Of a stretch of DNA of 64,000 bases, positions 43,773-53,739 are shown piece after piece. Source of the DNA: Tricholoma matsutake (Eukaryota > Basidiomycota > Agaricomycetes > Agaricales > Tricholomataceae); contig AP026546.1 of assembly GCA_026075535.2 (NCBI GenBank), forward strand, positions 9,114,001 through 9,178,000, written 5' to 3'. How positions within the stretch are numbered: position 1 is the stretch's first letter; the number at the start of each line of letters is the position of its first letter. Both the position numbers and the translations under genes were made by a program. The notes beneath the pieces are model-generated. The model was given only the letters and a program-made list of their open reading frames with translations, did not search any database and was not told the origin of the DNA.

Positions 43773-44066
43773 GACCACAATCAGAGGAAACACTTCATTG
43801 TGCAAGCTGCTTGTTTTGTCATCAATGGTGCTATAGCTGCATCTGTTGCTTTGCCACACCACTCTTCAACAAAACACCATCCCTCTGCCTTGTTGGGCAT
43901 TGCTTGGGTTGCTGAATTATTAAATGGTCACCCCAAGCACATTCACTGTGAGCTTGGTGTCCATAAACATGTCTTTCAGATCCTCATTGCATACCTCCAA
44001 ATCATCAGAGTATCACACTCTCAGGATGTTCTCCTTGAAGAACAGCTGACAATATTCTTGTATAAA
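43773..44066 (+). pseudogene. PIF/Harbinger transposase, N-terminal exon part
   Basis: From an ATG at 43773 the frame reads VAELLNGHPKHIHCELGVHKHVFQ... ending LEEQLTIFLY. This matches the helical N-terminal region that precedes the DDE domain in fungal HARBI1-like transposases. The frame is cut at 44066 by the LTR of Gypsy-D, and the next residues of the family (VTGLST) are found at 57558, beyond that element. Confidence 0.7.
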
Positions 44067-44314
44067 TGGCCTACCCCATGGTTGGGGATAGGCAACACTA
44101 GAAAGAGAAGAATCAATAGAGAACTCATGTCAAATCACCAAGTAACAGGACAACAATGTGTTATTGGAAATAGACAATGATATCAAAGTATAGAGTAAAG
44201 TGAATATATGGGGGAAAGGAAGCATGGGAATAATTGATGTGATGTGTAGTTAATATGGCAAGTTCTTGAAGCATGTACAAATAAGTGTCAATGTGTATGT
44301 AAGCCAGGCTTACA
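44067..44314 (-). repeat. Gypsy-D 3' LTR
   Basis: 248 bp, partner of 57307-57557; ends with the palindrome TGTAAGCCAGGCTTACA. The purine-rich AAGGGTGGGAGGG (44315-44330, minus) next to it is the polypurine tract. Confidence 0.85.
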
Positions 44315-44425
44315 CCCTCCCACCCTTAGAAAAGTGTCTGGGTGAGATATGAAAAGTAAGAAACAAAAATTCAACTCATCATCAACCAAATGACAGGTGC
44401 ATTAAAAAACCCAGTGGGGAAAAAG

Positions 44426-44611
44426 CTACTGCGTCCCCTCTGCCTTACAAGACTGCCAAATGTCCAATGCTTCGCAGTCCACGAGTTCGCGTTGAGGAAG
44501 CCATAGGTCATCCCCTTCAGCATAGCCAGCCCATCGCACTAGGTATTGATAACCATGACCTCTGCTCCTTTCATCAATGATTTTCTCAATCCAGTACTCT
44601 TCCATTCCATC
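44426..44611 (-). pseudogene. Gypsy-D chromodomain (separated from its pol)
   Basis: A complete chromodomain: EEYWIEKIIDERSRGHGYQY then LVRWAGYAEGDDLWLP, an ELVDCEALDIW helix, and a TAG at 44426-44428. It continues in frame from PVLTEDG at 52302-52306 once Gypsy-C and one CCATC copy are removed. Confidence 0.75.
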
Positions 44612-45315
44612 TGTTAAGAACTGATCCTGGAGGGCTTGTCAGAATCTGATTGGATGCCGTGGGTGATAATGACGGGGACTGTCGGGTCGATGCAGATTTG
44701 GTGGGAGGGGAGATGGAAAGGACTTGGCTTCAGCTTGTAAGAAGCTGTGCCCTTCACCTCGTCTGGTGTCCTAATTTCAAGTTGGAGGTTTGGAGGTAGG
44801 AATGGAAAAGTGCAGGTAACCGTGGGAAGGAGTACGGAGGGACTTAGGTTAAGTTCAGATGAGGTTAGAACTTCAGAGGGAGACTGGAGGTTGAGTCGAA
44901 TGGAGTTCAGACTCTTAGAGTACTGAGGTTGGAGTAGAAGGAGGTTTGGATTGGCAGATTAAAGTCGAGCTCATGTCGATATATGAACTGAGGAATACAA
45001 GGCGAAACTAACTAAGCTTAAATACTGTAGTCCAGAATAATGTGGAACCAGAACAAAGACTGCAGCAGTGTCTTGACTGCGTAGATAAATTATCTTGCGG
45101 GAGCCACACAGGAATCCATAGTCGAATTTGCAATAGAGACAGCAGCCTTGGGAAGGCAGCCGTGGATGCTGTACAAGGCAGCCTGGTGCACAGCAGTGTG
45201 GGCAGTGCAAGGCGGCTGGGAATGAAATCGGGAGGCATAGACAAAATCAGGTTCAACGTGCAGGGAAGTGTTGGACCGACCCAGGTTCTGATCGGGCGAG
45301 GAACAGTTCTTGACA
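44612..45315 (-). repeat. Gypsy-C 3' LTR
   Basis: 704 bp, partner of 51598-52301. The first 100 bases alone show several CpG sites broken differently in the two copies (for example CTGATTGG against CCAATCGG). Confidence 0.9.
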
Positions 45316-45450
45316 GTATTTCCCCCTTAGTGCCAAGCCTACGAGGCAAGTGAGGGTTTGAGTCCAAATGAGGAAGTTGGTTGAATTTCCGAATGCAGCA
45401 ATTGGTTGAAAAATTTTCATGTCGTTTCCTACTCTCATCACCTATCAAAA

Positions 45451-46416
45451 ATGTCCACCCCAGCCATCTCCGTGCAGATCAAAATGGCCCTGATGAGGGC
45501 CCAACACGAACAGAGGGAGTGGGCGATGAAGGAGCAGATGGAACAGGAGATGAAGGAGCTGGAGGAAGCAGCGAGGGAGGAGGAGCGCCGGGCACAGGAG
45601 GAGCAAAAGGCAGCAGAGGAGGCTGCAAAGGTGGAGGAGGCGCATCAGGCAGAGGCATGGAAAAAGGAGGCTTCGGCCGCAAAACGAGCAGAGAAGAAGT
45701 GGGCGGCTGCAGCCGCGGGTTTGGAGGAAGAGGCCGAGGGGAGCAAGTCCCCAAAGAAGAAGAAGGAAGGCGCGAGTGGGGTCAGAGGAGTTGGAGGGTC
45801 CAGTGCGGGTGCAGGCCGTGTTGCCCTGCAAAAGGTGCATGCTTGTTTCCCTTCTCAGTCTCCTTTTACTGATAAGTGGCCTAGATGCAAATATCAAAAG
45901 ATTGCTTGTTTCAAGATGGGTGTGAAGGGACGCGTGTGTGACAACTGCATGCGCATCAAACATAAGTGCAAGGAGGTAGTGTGGGAGGGGCAGGAAGCCC
46001 CTGCAGCAAAAATGGTGGGAACGACGGGGGCGACTGGGGAAAACCCGGAACTAATGCAACAAATGATGAAGTTAATAAGGAATGGGTTTGCTGAGGTGGC
46101 CAATGTGGTGTGGGAGTCAATGGGGGAGATCTGGGATGCTTTGGACCTGGAGTGGGTGGAGGAAGAAAGCGCCGGGGAGGAGAGTGATGAGGGTGATGAA
46201 GAGGTGGAGTGGGCAGTGCAAGAGTCCTGGTGGGAAAGACATGGGATCCATAAGTCTGGAGATGACTGGGAGGCCTTCCAGAGGTATCTGGAGAAAAGGT
46301 GGGCAGATGACATAGAGGAGAGTGAGGATGAAGAAGAGGGTGAGAAGGGTGAAGAGAAGGATGAGGGCGGAGACGTGGGTGAAGTTGGGGGAGAGGGTGA
46401 TGAAGATGGAGAGTGA
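45451..46416 (+). CDS. Antisense acidic Cys-motif protein encoded within Gypsy-C
   Basis: Function unknown. An uninterrupted 321-residue frame opposite in strand to all Gypsy-C genes, between the 3' LTR and the pol terminus; start chosen at the first ATG (MSTPAISVQIKMALMRAQHE). Residues about 15-105 are Ala/Glu/Lys-rich and helix-forming (EQMEQEMKELEEAAREEERR), a likely coiled coil. About residues 146-172 hold C-x5-C-x9-C-x2-C-x6-C ending CDNCMRIKHKC, which resembles the second half of a fungal Zn2Cys6 finger. The last third is strongly acidic (EESDEGDEEVEW, EDEEEGEKGEEKDEG). AATAAA lies at about 46472, some 55 bp past the stop. The neighbouring pol is broken by TGA stops and this frame is not, which suggests it is younger or selected. 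A nuclear regulator or gag-like role are both possible. Confidence 0.6.
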   Translation: MSTPAISVQIKMALMRAQHEQREWAMKEQMEQEMKELEEAAREEERRAQEEQKAAEEAAKVEEAHQAEAWKKEASAAKRAEKKWAAAAAGLEEEAEGSKSPKKKKEGASGVRGVGGSSAGAGRVALQKVHACFPSQSPFTDKWPRCKYQKIACFKMGVKGRVCDNCMRIKHKCKEVVWEGQEAPAAKMVGTTGATGENPELMQQMMKLIRNGFAEVANVVWESMGEIWDALDLEWVEEESAGEESDEGDEEVEWAVQESWWERHGIHKSGDDWEAFQRYLEKRWADDIEESEDEEEGEKGEEKDEGGDVGEVGGEGDEDGE

Positions 46417-46465
46417 GAAGCAGAGGTGGTGTAGGATCTGATCAGATCCATAACAATTTTATTTT

Positions 46466-46480
46466 TCTCAATAAAGTTTG
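46466..46480 (+). terminator. Possible polyadenylation signal for the antisense ORF
   Basis: CTCAATAAAGTTTG holds AATAAA about 55 bp after the TGA at 46414-46416 and before the convergent pol end at 46518. Confidence 0.45.
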
Positions 46481-46517
46481 TTTCTGAAGACTGAGCAATA
46501 AGTAACATGAATAGTCT

Positions 46518-47834
46518 TTAAGCGGGTAATGGTCCAGGTTTCTGTGGGTAGCGGGTGTGAAAATCCGCAAGGAGTTCTTGGGCGTGGTCAAGTTCCATCA
46601 CAGGTAGCTGGGAAGTCTCTTCGTCAGTTCCCTGGTAACCTTCCCATCGGACAAGGTAGAGAATCTTGCAGTGACATCGGTTGTCGACTTTGGAGTTGAG
46701 GACTTCGGCGATCTCATATTTGAGCTTGTCATCGATGGTGATCGGAGGAGGTGGAGGTTGTACTCGATTTGGAATTGTGTTTGGGGAGTGTTTCTCTAGT
46801 TGAGAGACATGGAAAACAGGGTGAATGGCCCACATGTGATCCGGGAGCTGCAGGGTGACTGAGTGAGTGCCTGGGCAGGCGATGATTTCGAAGGGGCCAT
46901 GGTGCTGTTTGGAAAGTTTCTTGGAAGGACAAGTGGTGCAGATATTTTCCGCAGTGACGTAGGCAGAATCACCAATGTTGAAGTTGGGTGCGGGTACCCG
47001 ATGTTTGTCCGCAGGACCTTGATAATGCTCTTGAGCAGCCGCAAGCTGTTTCCGAAGCTCCTGATGAAGGTCATCTAAGTCGACGACAAACTCGCGGGCG
47101 CGCTGTGAAGCTAAGTCGTGTTCTGGAAAGACAGAAATGTTCTGGTGATAGCCTTTGTTGGCAAAGAAAGGGGATACACCTGTAGAGGTGGAAGGAGCAT
47201 TGTTGTAGGCAAATTTGCCCAAGGGTAAGAGGTGAGACCAGTCATCCTGCTGATAGTTGCAGAAGATCCAGAGGTACTGCTCCAGGGTCTGATTAAGTTG
47301 TTCTGTCTGACCATCACCTTGCAGGTGATAACCAGAAGGGAAGTGGATCCAGATGTCGAGCACTTTTCCGAGGGAGCAGAAGAAATGGGAGACAAACTCA
47401 GATCCCCAGTCACAAGTGATGTGCAATGGAACACCATGCTTGGAGAAGATGTGGAGGATGAACAGGTTGGCTAGTTCTTGGGCTGTAATTTCATTGACAG
47501 TTGGGATGAAGATGCCTTGTTTGGTGAAACAGTCAACGATGACCAAGATAGCAGTGTGACCATCGGAGTCAGGTAGTTGCTCAATGAAATCCATGGAGAT
47601 GGAGTTCCAAGGTCATTCTGGAACCGGAAGTTGCTTTAGAAACCCGTAGGGCTTGTGTCGAGGTGACTTGGATCGTTTGCAAGTGGTACAGGATTTGCAG
47701 AATTCCTGCACAAAGGTGCAGAGGTTTGGCCAGACATATTCCCGGCGGACAAGCTGCTGGGTTTTGTTTTGTCCAAAGTGGCCAGAGAGGATGTGATCGT
47801 TTTTGTACTGAAGGACCTTGAGGCGAAGATCCAT
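46518..47834 (-). pseudogene. Gypsy-C integrase and chromodomain
   Basis: Zinc region: HILSGHFGQNKTQQLVRREY...CKSCTTCKRSK (about 47790-47660). A TGA at 47613-47615 stands in LPVPE-x-PWNSISMDFIEQLP, where Arg is the family residue. Then an intact 358-codon stretch: SMDFIEQLPDSDG with the first Asp, a TCDWGSEF region with the second Asp (usual DRGSEF), GQTEQLNQTLEQYL with the Glu, the GPF/Y region (KKLSKQHHGPFEIIA, IHPVFHVSQLE) and a chromodomain (YEIAEVLNSKVDN...CKILYLVRWEGY). The catalytic triad looks present. Ends at 46518. Confidence 0.85.
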
Positions 47835-48172
47835 GACGTCTGGAACATAAATCTGGTCGAAGTGGTGGAGAAGAAGACCTGCCTCATCTATGGTCCAGTT
47901 GGGGTCGACAGATGTGTGGATGATAAAGGGTCAAGGGGTAGGGAGGTGCAGATGTCATGGTGGAGTTTCTCAACATCCATGATTACTGCTTGTCAAAGGA
48001 TGGGTGTGGCGAAATAGGTGGCATGAAGGGAAGAGGTGAGCTGTTCCTGTGTGAATACAGGTCAGAAGTTGGTTGGGTTTACAGAGGCGAAGTCGCTATT
48101 TCTGCCTTTGCGGTAGACGTCCCAATGTCTAGTGAGCATGTCTGGCTTGGCCCCTAATTTTCCGGGGCAGAA

Positions 48173-48610
48173 TCAGATGACAAGATTGAACTCGGAAAGG
48201 TAATCAGACCAACAGGCCTGGCGGCGGGTGAGCAACTTGGTAGTGCTGAAGTACTCAAGATTTTTGTGGTCGGTGACCACATCAACTGGGTTTGCGGAAC
48301 CCTCAAAATACTGCCGCCAGTGTTTGAAGGCTTCAAAAATGGCCAAGAGTTCCTTATCATGGGTGTCGTAATTTAGTTCAGCAGGATTGAAAGAGCGGGA
48401 ATGAAACGTGACCGGATGAATTTCTCCATCTGCAGTGTAAACTGAAAGGATAGCTGCTAAGGCATAGTTGGAAGCGTCGGTTTCGAGTACCATCTGTGAG
48501 TCAGGTACCCATTGCATTAAGACGGGGGCATGAGTGAACTCTTGTTTGAGCTTTTCAAAAGTGTCGCAGCACTTCTTGTTGAAGTCCCAGGGTGCGGATT
48601 TCCGCATCAA
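48173..48610 (-). pseudogene. Gypsy-C RNase H
   Basis: KSAPWDFNKKCCDTFEKLKQ, VLETDASNYALAAILS with the first Asp, HDKELLAIFEAFKHWRQYFEG, TDHKNLEYFSTTKLLTRRQA. A TGA at 48173-48175 follows SEFNLVI, where the family reads R (CGA). Confidence 0.8.
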
Positions 48611-48675
48611 GCAGGTGAGTGGGATGACAATGTCTGAATAGCCGTTGATGAAGCGGCAGTAAAAGTTGCAAAGGA

Positions 48676-50130
48676 TTATATATCCTTAACTTTCCTAGGC
48701 TCAGGCCAGTCAAGCACGGTTTTGACTTTATCCTCGGACATCCCCAGTGAAAGGATGAAACCTAAATATTCAACGGTGTCTTTGTGGAACTCACATTTCT
48801 GTGGAGAGGCATAAAGTCCATTTTTCCGGAGACGATGGAGGACTTCTTTGACGTGAGCCCCATGTTGGGACTTGTTGTCCGAATAGATTAGGATGTCATC
48901 GAGGTATACGATGACACAAACATCCAGCATGTCGCTGAAGATGTCGTTCATAAAACGCTGGAAAGCTGCGGGTGCATTAGTGAGTCCAAAGGGAACCACC
49001 AACCACTCGAAGGATCCATAGTGGGTGCAAAAGGTAGTTTTCCACTCATCACCATCAGCAATGCAGACTAGGTGATAAGCGTGCTGCAAGTCTATCTTGG
49101 TGAATAAGCGGGCTTTGTGGGGAGAGTCAAGGAGGTCAGAAATGAGAGGAAGTGGGTAGCAGTCTTTCTTTGTAAGACGGTTAAGTCCTCGGTAGTCGAC
49201 ACAAAGTCAGAGACTACCATCCTTCTTCTTGATGAAGAGGATTGGAGTGCCATGCGGTGACTTGGATGGGCAGATGAAACCTGAGTGGACATTTTCGTCA
49301 ATAAAGACTTGTAAGGCTTCTAATTCAGAGGGGGAGAGAGAATACATGTGACCCGGAGGCAGAGGAGCATTGTCTTCTGTCTCTATCTTGAGGTCATATG
49401 ACCGGTGCAGAGGAAGGGTATCTGCTTTAGTCTTATTAAAGACATCAGCAAATTCATGATGCTCAGGCGGAATATCAGAAAGGTCGGATGGGTTAGCGGA
49501 TTGGGCGGAGTGGGTGGAGCAGGCGGATAACCCTTCTGGAGCAAAGGTCATCTGAAAAGCTACTGCCCCAGGAAGTTTGCTAGCACACGCATAAGTGGCA
49601 GTGTTGATGAAAGAGATGTTGGGGGGTGTAAACTTGGGAGGAATGGTGGGTTCAGAAAGTGCGGAAGAGTCGAGGATTTCTATTGGAAGATTCGGGGACA
49701 AAGGTGACGTCAGGGGTGCTAGACCTCTATGATCTGCAGAGCAGAAAGCGAGTTGGCTTGAAGACCAGTCAATCAACGGATTGTATTGCTTCAGCCAGTT
49801 ATGACCGAGTATGGCAGAACAGGAAGAGTCGAGCGAGGTTACATAAAATGACAAATTGAATACTTCACCAGCAGGGAAGGTGATCAGAAGTTTGATGACC
49901 TGAGTTATGGTGGAGTTGCAAGATCCATCAAAGAGTCGTAATCCGATTGGGTTAATGGATTCTGTGCTGAGTTGGTTATTCAACATGAAAGAGGAGTCAA
50001 GGAAGCAGTGGGAGGAGCCAGAGTCGACAAGGGTTCGGAAAGGGGCAGAAGAGTCAGGGGAAGTTAAAAGAATGGTTAGGGAGTCAGGGTCAGAAAGAAC
50101 AGACATGTTGAGATGAACGTAGGCAGCCAA
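48676..50130 (-). pseudogene. Gypsy-C protease and reverse transcriptase
   Basis: Protease: FRTLVDSGSSHCFLDSSFML (about 50035-49980) with D-S-G, and AILGHNWLKQYNPLIDWSSS (about 49815-49755). Then the RT entry (PPEHHEFADVFNKTKADTLP, HGTPILFIKKKDGSL). A TGA at 49207-49209 replaces Arg in [13 protein letters not shown], after which the frame continues with [14 protein letters not shown] and the catalytic [11 protein letters not shown] (about 48915-48885), intact. A TAA at 48676 (CAA expected) and a few missing bases end the segment before RNase H. Confidence 0.85.
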
Positions 50131-50186
50131 GTGGGTAAGGTCAATCCAACCCCCAGCCCCAGTGGCTGTATCCTGAGGGTTGCGGA

Positions 50187-51365
50187 CTATTTTTCCGAGT
50201 CCGTAGTCTCGGGAATGACAGTGGATGCATGGGCTTTTGCAGCTTTGGATTTCGGGCAGTTTCCTGCTATGTGCCCTTCCTCACCACAGTAGAGACAAAG
50301 TTGTTCTCTCATGTGACGTTCTCGTTCCTCCCCAGTAAGCTTGCTGTTCTTCCCCAACTTATCGGAGATGGACGACTTGGGCTTGTCCCGGGAAGTGTTC
50401 TTTGTCGTGGAAGACTGCTGGTTGGAGGTGTTACTGCAGGCAGAGTTTGAAGTGGCTTGGTCTGTCAGCAGGGAAGAGTCCTTCCAACTAGAGTTACTGG
50501 AATTCTTTGTTTCAAAACAGGATTCATCCTCCTGCATCCAATAGATATCGTCGCAGTCCTGTGCTTTCAAGCGCAGTTCTGCACGGGTGTTGGGTTTACC
50601 ACCCCGAAGAACTTCTATGCGAAGCCGGAGCGGAAGACCATGGAAATAGCGGTCACAAAAGGCTGCTTCATTCCAATTGACCCTAGAAGCTAATTCCCAG
50701 AAGTCAATGTTATATTTCGTGATACGACCACCTTTCTTCATAGCTAAGTCAGAGAGAGCTTTTTCTGCATCTCCGACTGGGTCGTGTGGACCGAAGTTGC
50801 TTTCCAGCTTGGCAAGGAAAGCTTCATAGTCCCACATCCAGGGTGCGGAATCTGTTGGGTCATTCAGACCAGGCTCAAACCAACTGAGAGCTGATCCCTT
50901 AAGATAAGAAAGGATAAATATGATCTTTTTCTCATCAGAGGAAAATATGTGCGGATGGTCACGGAAATGGAGATTACACGAGACTAGGAAGTCTCTAAGT
51001 TTCTTTGGGTTGGAGCCATCAAAAGTGTCAGGATCGCAAACTTTGATTTTCTTGGTCTTAGGTGCATTGTTTTGTTGGAGGGTGTGGATACTCTCTGAGA
51101 GGTTGTAAAGAACATCTATGAACCTATCCCCTGGATCAGGGTTTCCCCCTGCAGGAGGTTGATCATCAGGATCATTGGGATCGGGGTCGCCCCCAGGGCC
51201 ATCAGGACCACTAGGGTCATTGGGTCCACCAGGAGGTCTGTCCTCTAGACCAGGATCTTCCAACCCGAAGGGTTCAGGCTGGTTGATGCCCCCTACGTAC
51301 TCAAGGGGAGTTCTTGATCGAAAACCTTCTGGGTTGCCAGAAAGTTGTGGGGCATAGGTGGACAT
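50187..51365 (-). CDS. Gypsy-C gag
   Basis: An intact frame of 392 residues from ATG 51365; the frame is open upstream to 51434 but without an ATG. A Pro/Gly/Asp-rich N-terminal segment (DPNDPDDQPPAGGNPDPGD) precedes the capsid domain (CDPDTFDGSNPKKLRDFLVS, FILSYLKGSALSWFEPGLND, GGRITKYNIDFWELASRVNW). A Ser/Thr/Asn-rich linker leads to one intact CCHC knuckle, CLYCGEEGHIAGNC (about 50290-50249). Gag assembles the cytoplasmic particle and binds RNA. The pol frame starts downstream in another frame, so pol was probably made by frameshifting or re-initiation. Confidence 0.8.
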   Translation of the reverse strand: MSTYAPQLSGNPEGFRSRTPLEYVGGINQPEPFGLEDPGLEDRPPGGPNDPSGPDGPGGDPDPNDPDDQPPAGGNPDPGDRFIDVLYNLSESIHTLQQNNAPKTKKIKVCDPDTFDGSNPKKLRDFLVSCNLHFRDHPHIFSSDEKKIIFILSYLKGSALSWFEPGLNDPTDSAPWMWDYEAFLAKLESNFGPHDPVGDAEKALSDLAMKKGGRITKYNIDFWELASRVNWNEAAFCDRYFHGLPLRLRIEVLRGGKPNTRAELRLKAQDCDDIYWMQEDESCFETKNSSNSSWKDSSLLTDQATSNSACSNTSNQQSSTTKNTSRDKPKSSISDKLGKNSKLTGEERERHMREQLCLYCGEEGHIAGNCPKSKAAKAHASTVIPETTDSEK

Positions 51366-51597
51366 GAGATTGGCACTGATTGAGGGGGCTTCTGAGCCGA
51401 TTTGTCGGAAGATGTTTGAGGGTCTGGAAGACACTCCAAAAGTAGTGGCGGGTCAAGGGTCAGAAAGGGTGGATCACTGGATTGCAGAGATCCCTGGAAT
51501 AGTACCAGCACATTGGGAGTTTCTTGTTGTGCGCTGGCGGGTCTCGGTAGGGGTCATAGAGAGGAAATGGACGAGTGAAGTGTGAGTTCATATATAC

Positions 51598-52301
51598 TGT
51601 TAAGAACTGATCCTGGAGGGCTCGTCGGAATCCAATCGGATGCCACGGGTGATAATGACGGGGACTGTTGGGTCAATGTGGATTCGGCGGGAGGGGAGAC
51701 AGAAAGGACTTGGCTTCAGCTTGTAAGAAGCTGCACCCTTCACCTTGTCTGGTGTCCTAATTTCAAGTTGGAGGTTTGGAGGTAGGAATGGAAAAGTGCA
51801 GGTAACTGTGGGAAGGAGTATGGAGGGACTTAGGTTAAGTTCAGATGAGGTTAGAACTTCAGAGGGAGACTGGAGGTTGAGTCGAACAGAGTTCAGACTC
51901 TTAGAGTACTGAGGTTGGAGTAGAAGGAGGTTTGGATTGGCAGATTAAAGTCGAGTCTATGTCAATATATGAACTGAGGAATACAAGGCAAAACTAACTA
52001 AGCTTAAATACTGTAGTCCAGAATAATGCAGAACCAGAACAAAGACTGCGGCAGTGTCTCGACTGCATAGATAAATTATCTTGCGGGAGCCGCATAGGAA
52101 TCCATAGTCAAATTTGCAATAGAGACAGCAGCCTTGGGAAGGCAGCCGTGGATGCTGTACAAGGCGGCCTGGTGCACAGCAGTGTGGGCAGTGCAAGGCG
52201 GCTGGGAACAAAATCGGGAGGCATAGACAAAATCAGGTTTGACGTGCGGGGAAGTGTCGGACTGACACAGGTTCCAATCAGGCAAAGAACGGTTCATGAC
52301 A
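51598..52301 (-). repeat. Gypsy-C 5' LTR
   Basis: 704 bp; the upstream LTR for the minus-strand element, directly followed on the right by CCATC and the Gypsy-D pol frame. Confidence 0.9.
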
Positions 52302-53561
52302 CCATCTTCAGTAAGTACCGGTGCAGGTTGTTCATGCTCTTGGGAAGGAAATAGTGTCGCATCATTTTCGATATGTCTTTTGAGTAGTGATGCATGGAAA
52401 CTTGGGAAAGTGTCAGTGGAGTTAGGTAGGTGCAGTGTGTATGAGGAGTTCTCCGGGAAAGCCTTTGTGACAGAGTAGGGACCATCCCACTGAGGGAAGA
52501 ACTTAGCGACGCGAGATTTATTGCCAGCTTTGTACTCCTGACGTTGGTGTAGGGTTGCTAGCATGACTTTATCGCCTACAGCATATGAATCTTTGCATCC
52601 TCTGGACTTGTTCATATAGAATGCTTGCAGTATTTTTGCACTCAATAAGGCATCTTTAGCATCAGTGACGTCTGCCTCAATTTGGGATATAATTTCCCGA
52701 GCAGCTATTTCCTCTGTTGGAGGTTCTGCAATGACTCCAGGCACTAAAGGAGGAATGATCTGAGGGCTATGTCCCATGCAAATCTGGAATCCAGAGTATC
52801 CAGTGGACGCATTGGTGGAGTTCATCATGTTGAACCTGATGATAGGTAATGCATGAACTCAACCTTTCTGGTTTCACTCAACGTGGAAGTGGATACATTG
52901 ATTCAAAGTCTTGTTAGTGCATTCACTAGCACCATCGGTTTGTGGGTGGTAAGCAGTCGACATTTTCAGGTGTACACCAGTCAATTCGTGGAGCACTTTC
53001 CAGAACTTAGCCACAAAAAGTTTATTGCAGTCACTGATAAGCTCTAAGGGTAGCCCATTTTCACAGTACCATTCATTGAAGAATATCAAGGCCAAGTCTG
53101 GCACAGTTATATCAGTGCAAGTAGGAATCAACTGGATATCTGATCCTAGTCGATCTGTCACAGTCAGGATGCAGTCAAAACCGTCATCTTCAGGCAAAGG
53201 ACCAACAAAGTCCAAGCATATGGAGTCTCCTCTTCATTCAGGGATAGGTAGGTCCCTTTGGTTTGGAAGTAGCACTTTTATTGCGCTGGCAATCAGGGCA
53301 AGCGGGCACGTAAGCATTTTCCAGATCTCTGCGCATGTTTGGCCAGTAGTAACAGTTTCGGATGCTTGCGTACAATTTATCAGCTCCAAAGTGCCCTAGT
53401 GAGTCATGAGTGAGCCTGAAAAGATCTTCATGGAGTGTGCCAAAGCGAGGTATTACAAGCCGGTCACCAATGTACCATAGCTCATTTTCGAATCGGATAC
53501 CTGGTATACTTTCATCTGCGACTGAAAGTTTTTGGCAAAAATCATCTTCTTTGTATCCCAA
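52302..53561 (-). pseudogene. Gypsy-D integrase
   Basis: H2C2 domain LTHDSLGHFGADKLYASIRN...CPDCQRNKSAT (about 53415-53270). Core: MDFVGPLPEDDGFDCILTVT (first Asp, about 53215), ELISDCNKLFVAKFWK (second Asp), AYHPQTDGASECTNKTLNQC (Glu). A stop near 53216-53237 splits the zinc domain from the core and another at 52874 ends it. The GPF/Y region (AVGDKVMLATLHQRQEYKAG, FFPQWDGPYSVTKAFPENSS, FPSFHASLLKRH) continues to 52302, where Gypsy-C begins. Confidence 0.8.
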
Positions 53562-53739
53562 GCATACATCGCATAGGAAAGATTCATCAGCCTGAGATAG
53601 TCAATATCGCATTGCAAGAAGTTCCATGTTTCAGCCAGTGATCCCACTGTAAAGGTGAGTCTGCAACATCAACATCTTCAGATATTATCTCGCACGCATC
53701 TTCAGGCAGACAGGACAGGGCATCACCACTATGTTATCT

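Larger units (their letters stand above)
44612..52301 (-). mobile_element. Gypsy-C: chromodomain Ty3/Gypsy element with an antisense ORF
   Basis: Two 704-bp LTRs (44612-45315 and 51598-52301; TGTTAAGAAC...TGACA) with perfect CCATC duplications at 44607-44611 and 52302-52306. Total 7690 bp. On minus: gag (51365-50187), protease (about 50130-49210), RT (to 48676), RNase H (48610-48173), integrase and chromodomain (47834-46518). On plus, between pol and the 3' LTR, is an intact ORF (45451-46416). Four TGA stops and small indels break pol; LTR differences cluster at CpG. Confidence 0.9.

Noticed and set aside
45445..46508. Minus-strand frames of 172 and 204 codons opposite the antisense ORF of Gypsy-C
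   Set aside because: They are Ser/Leu/Pro-rich mirror images of the Glu/Lys/Gly-rich coding on plus and carry no domain; the plus frame has the ATG, Cys motif and polyA signal.
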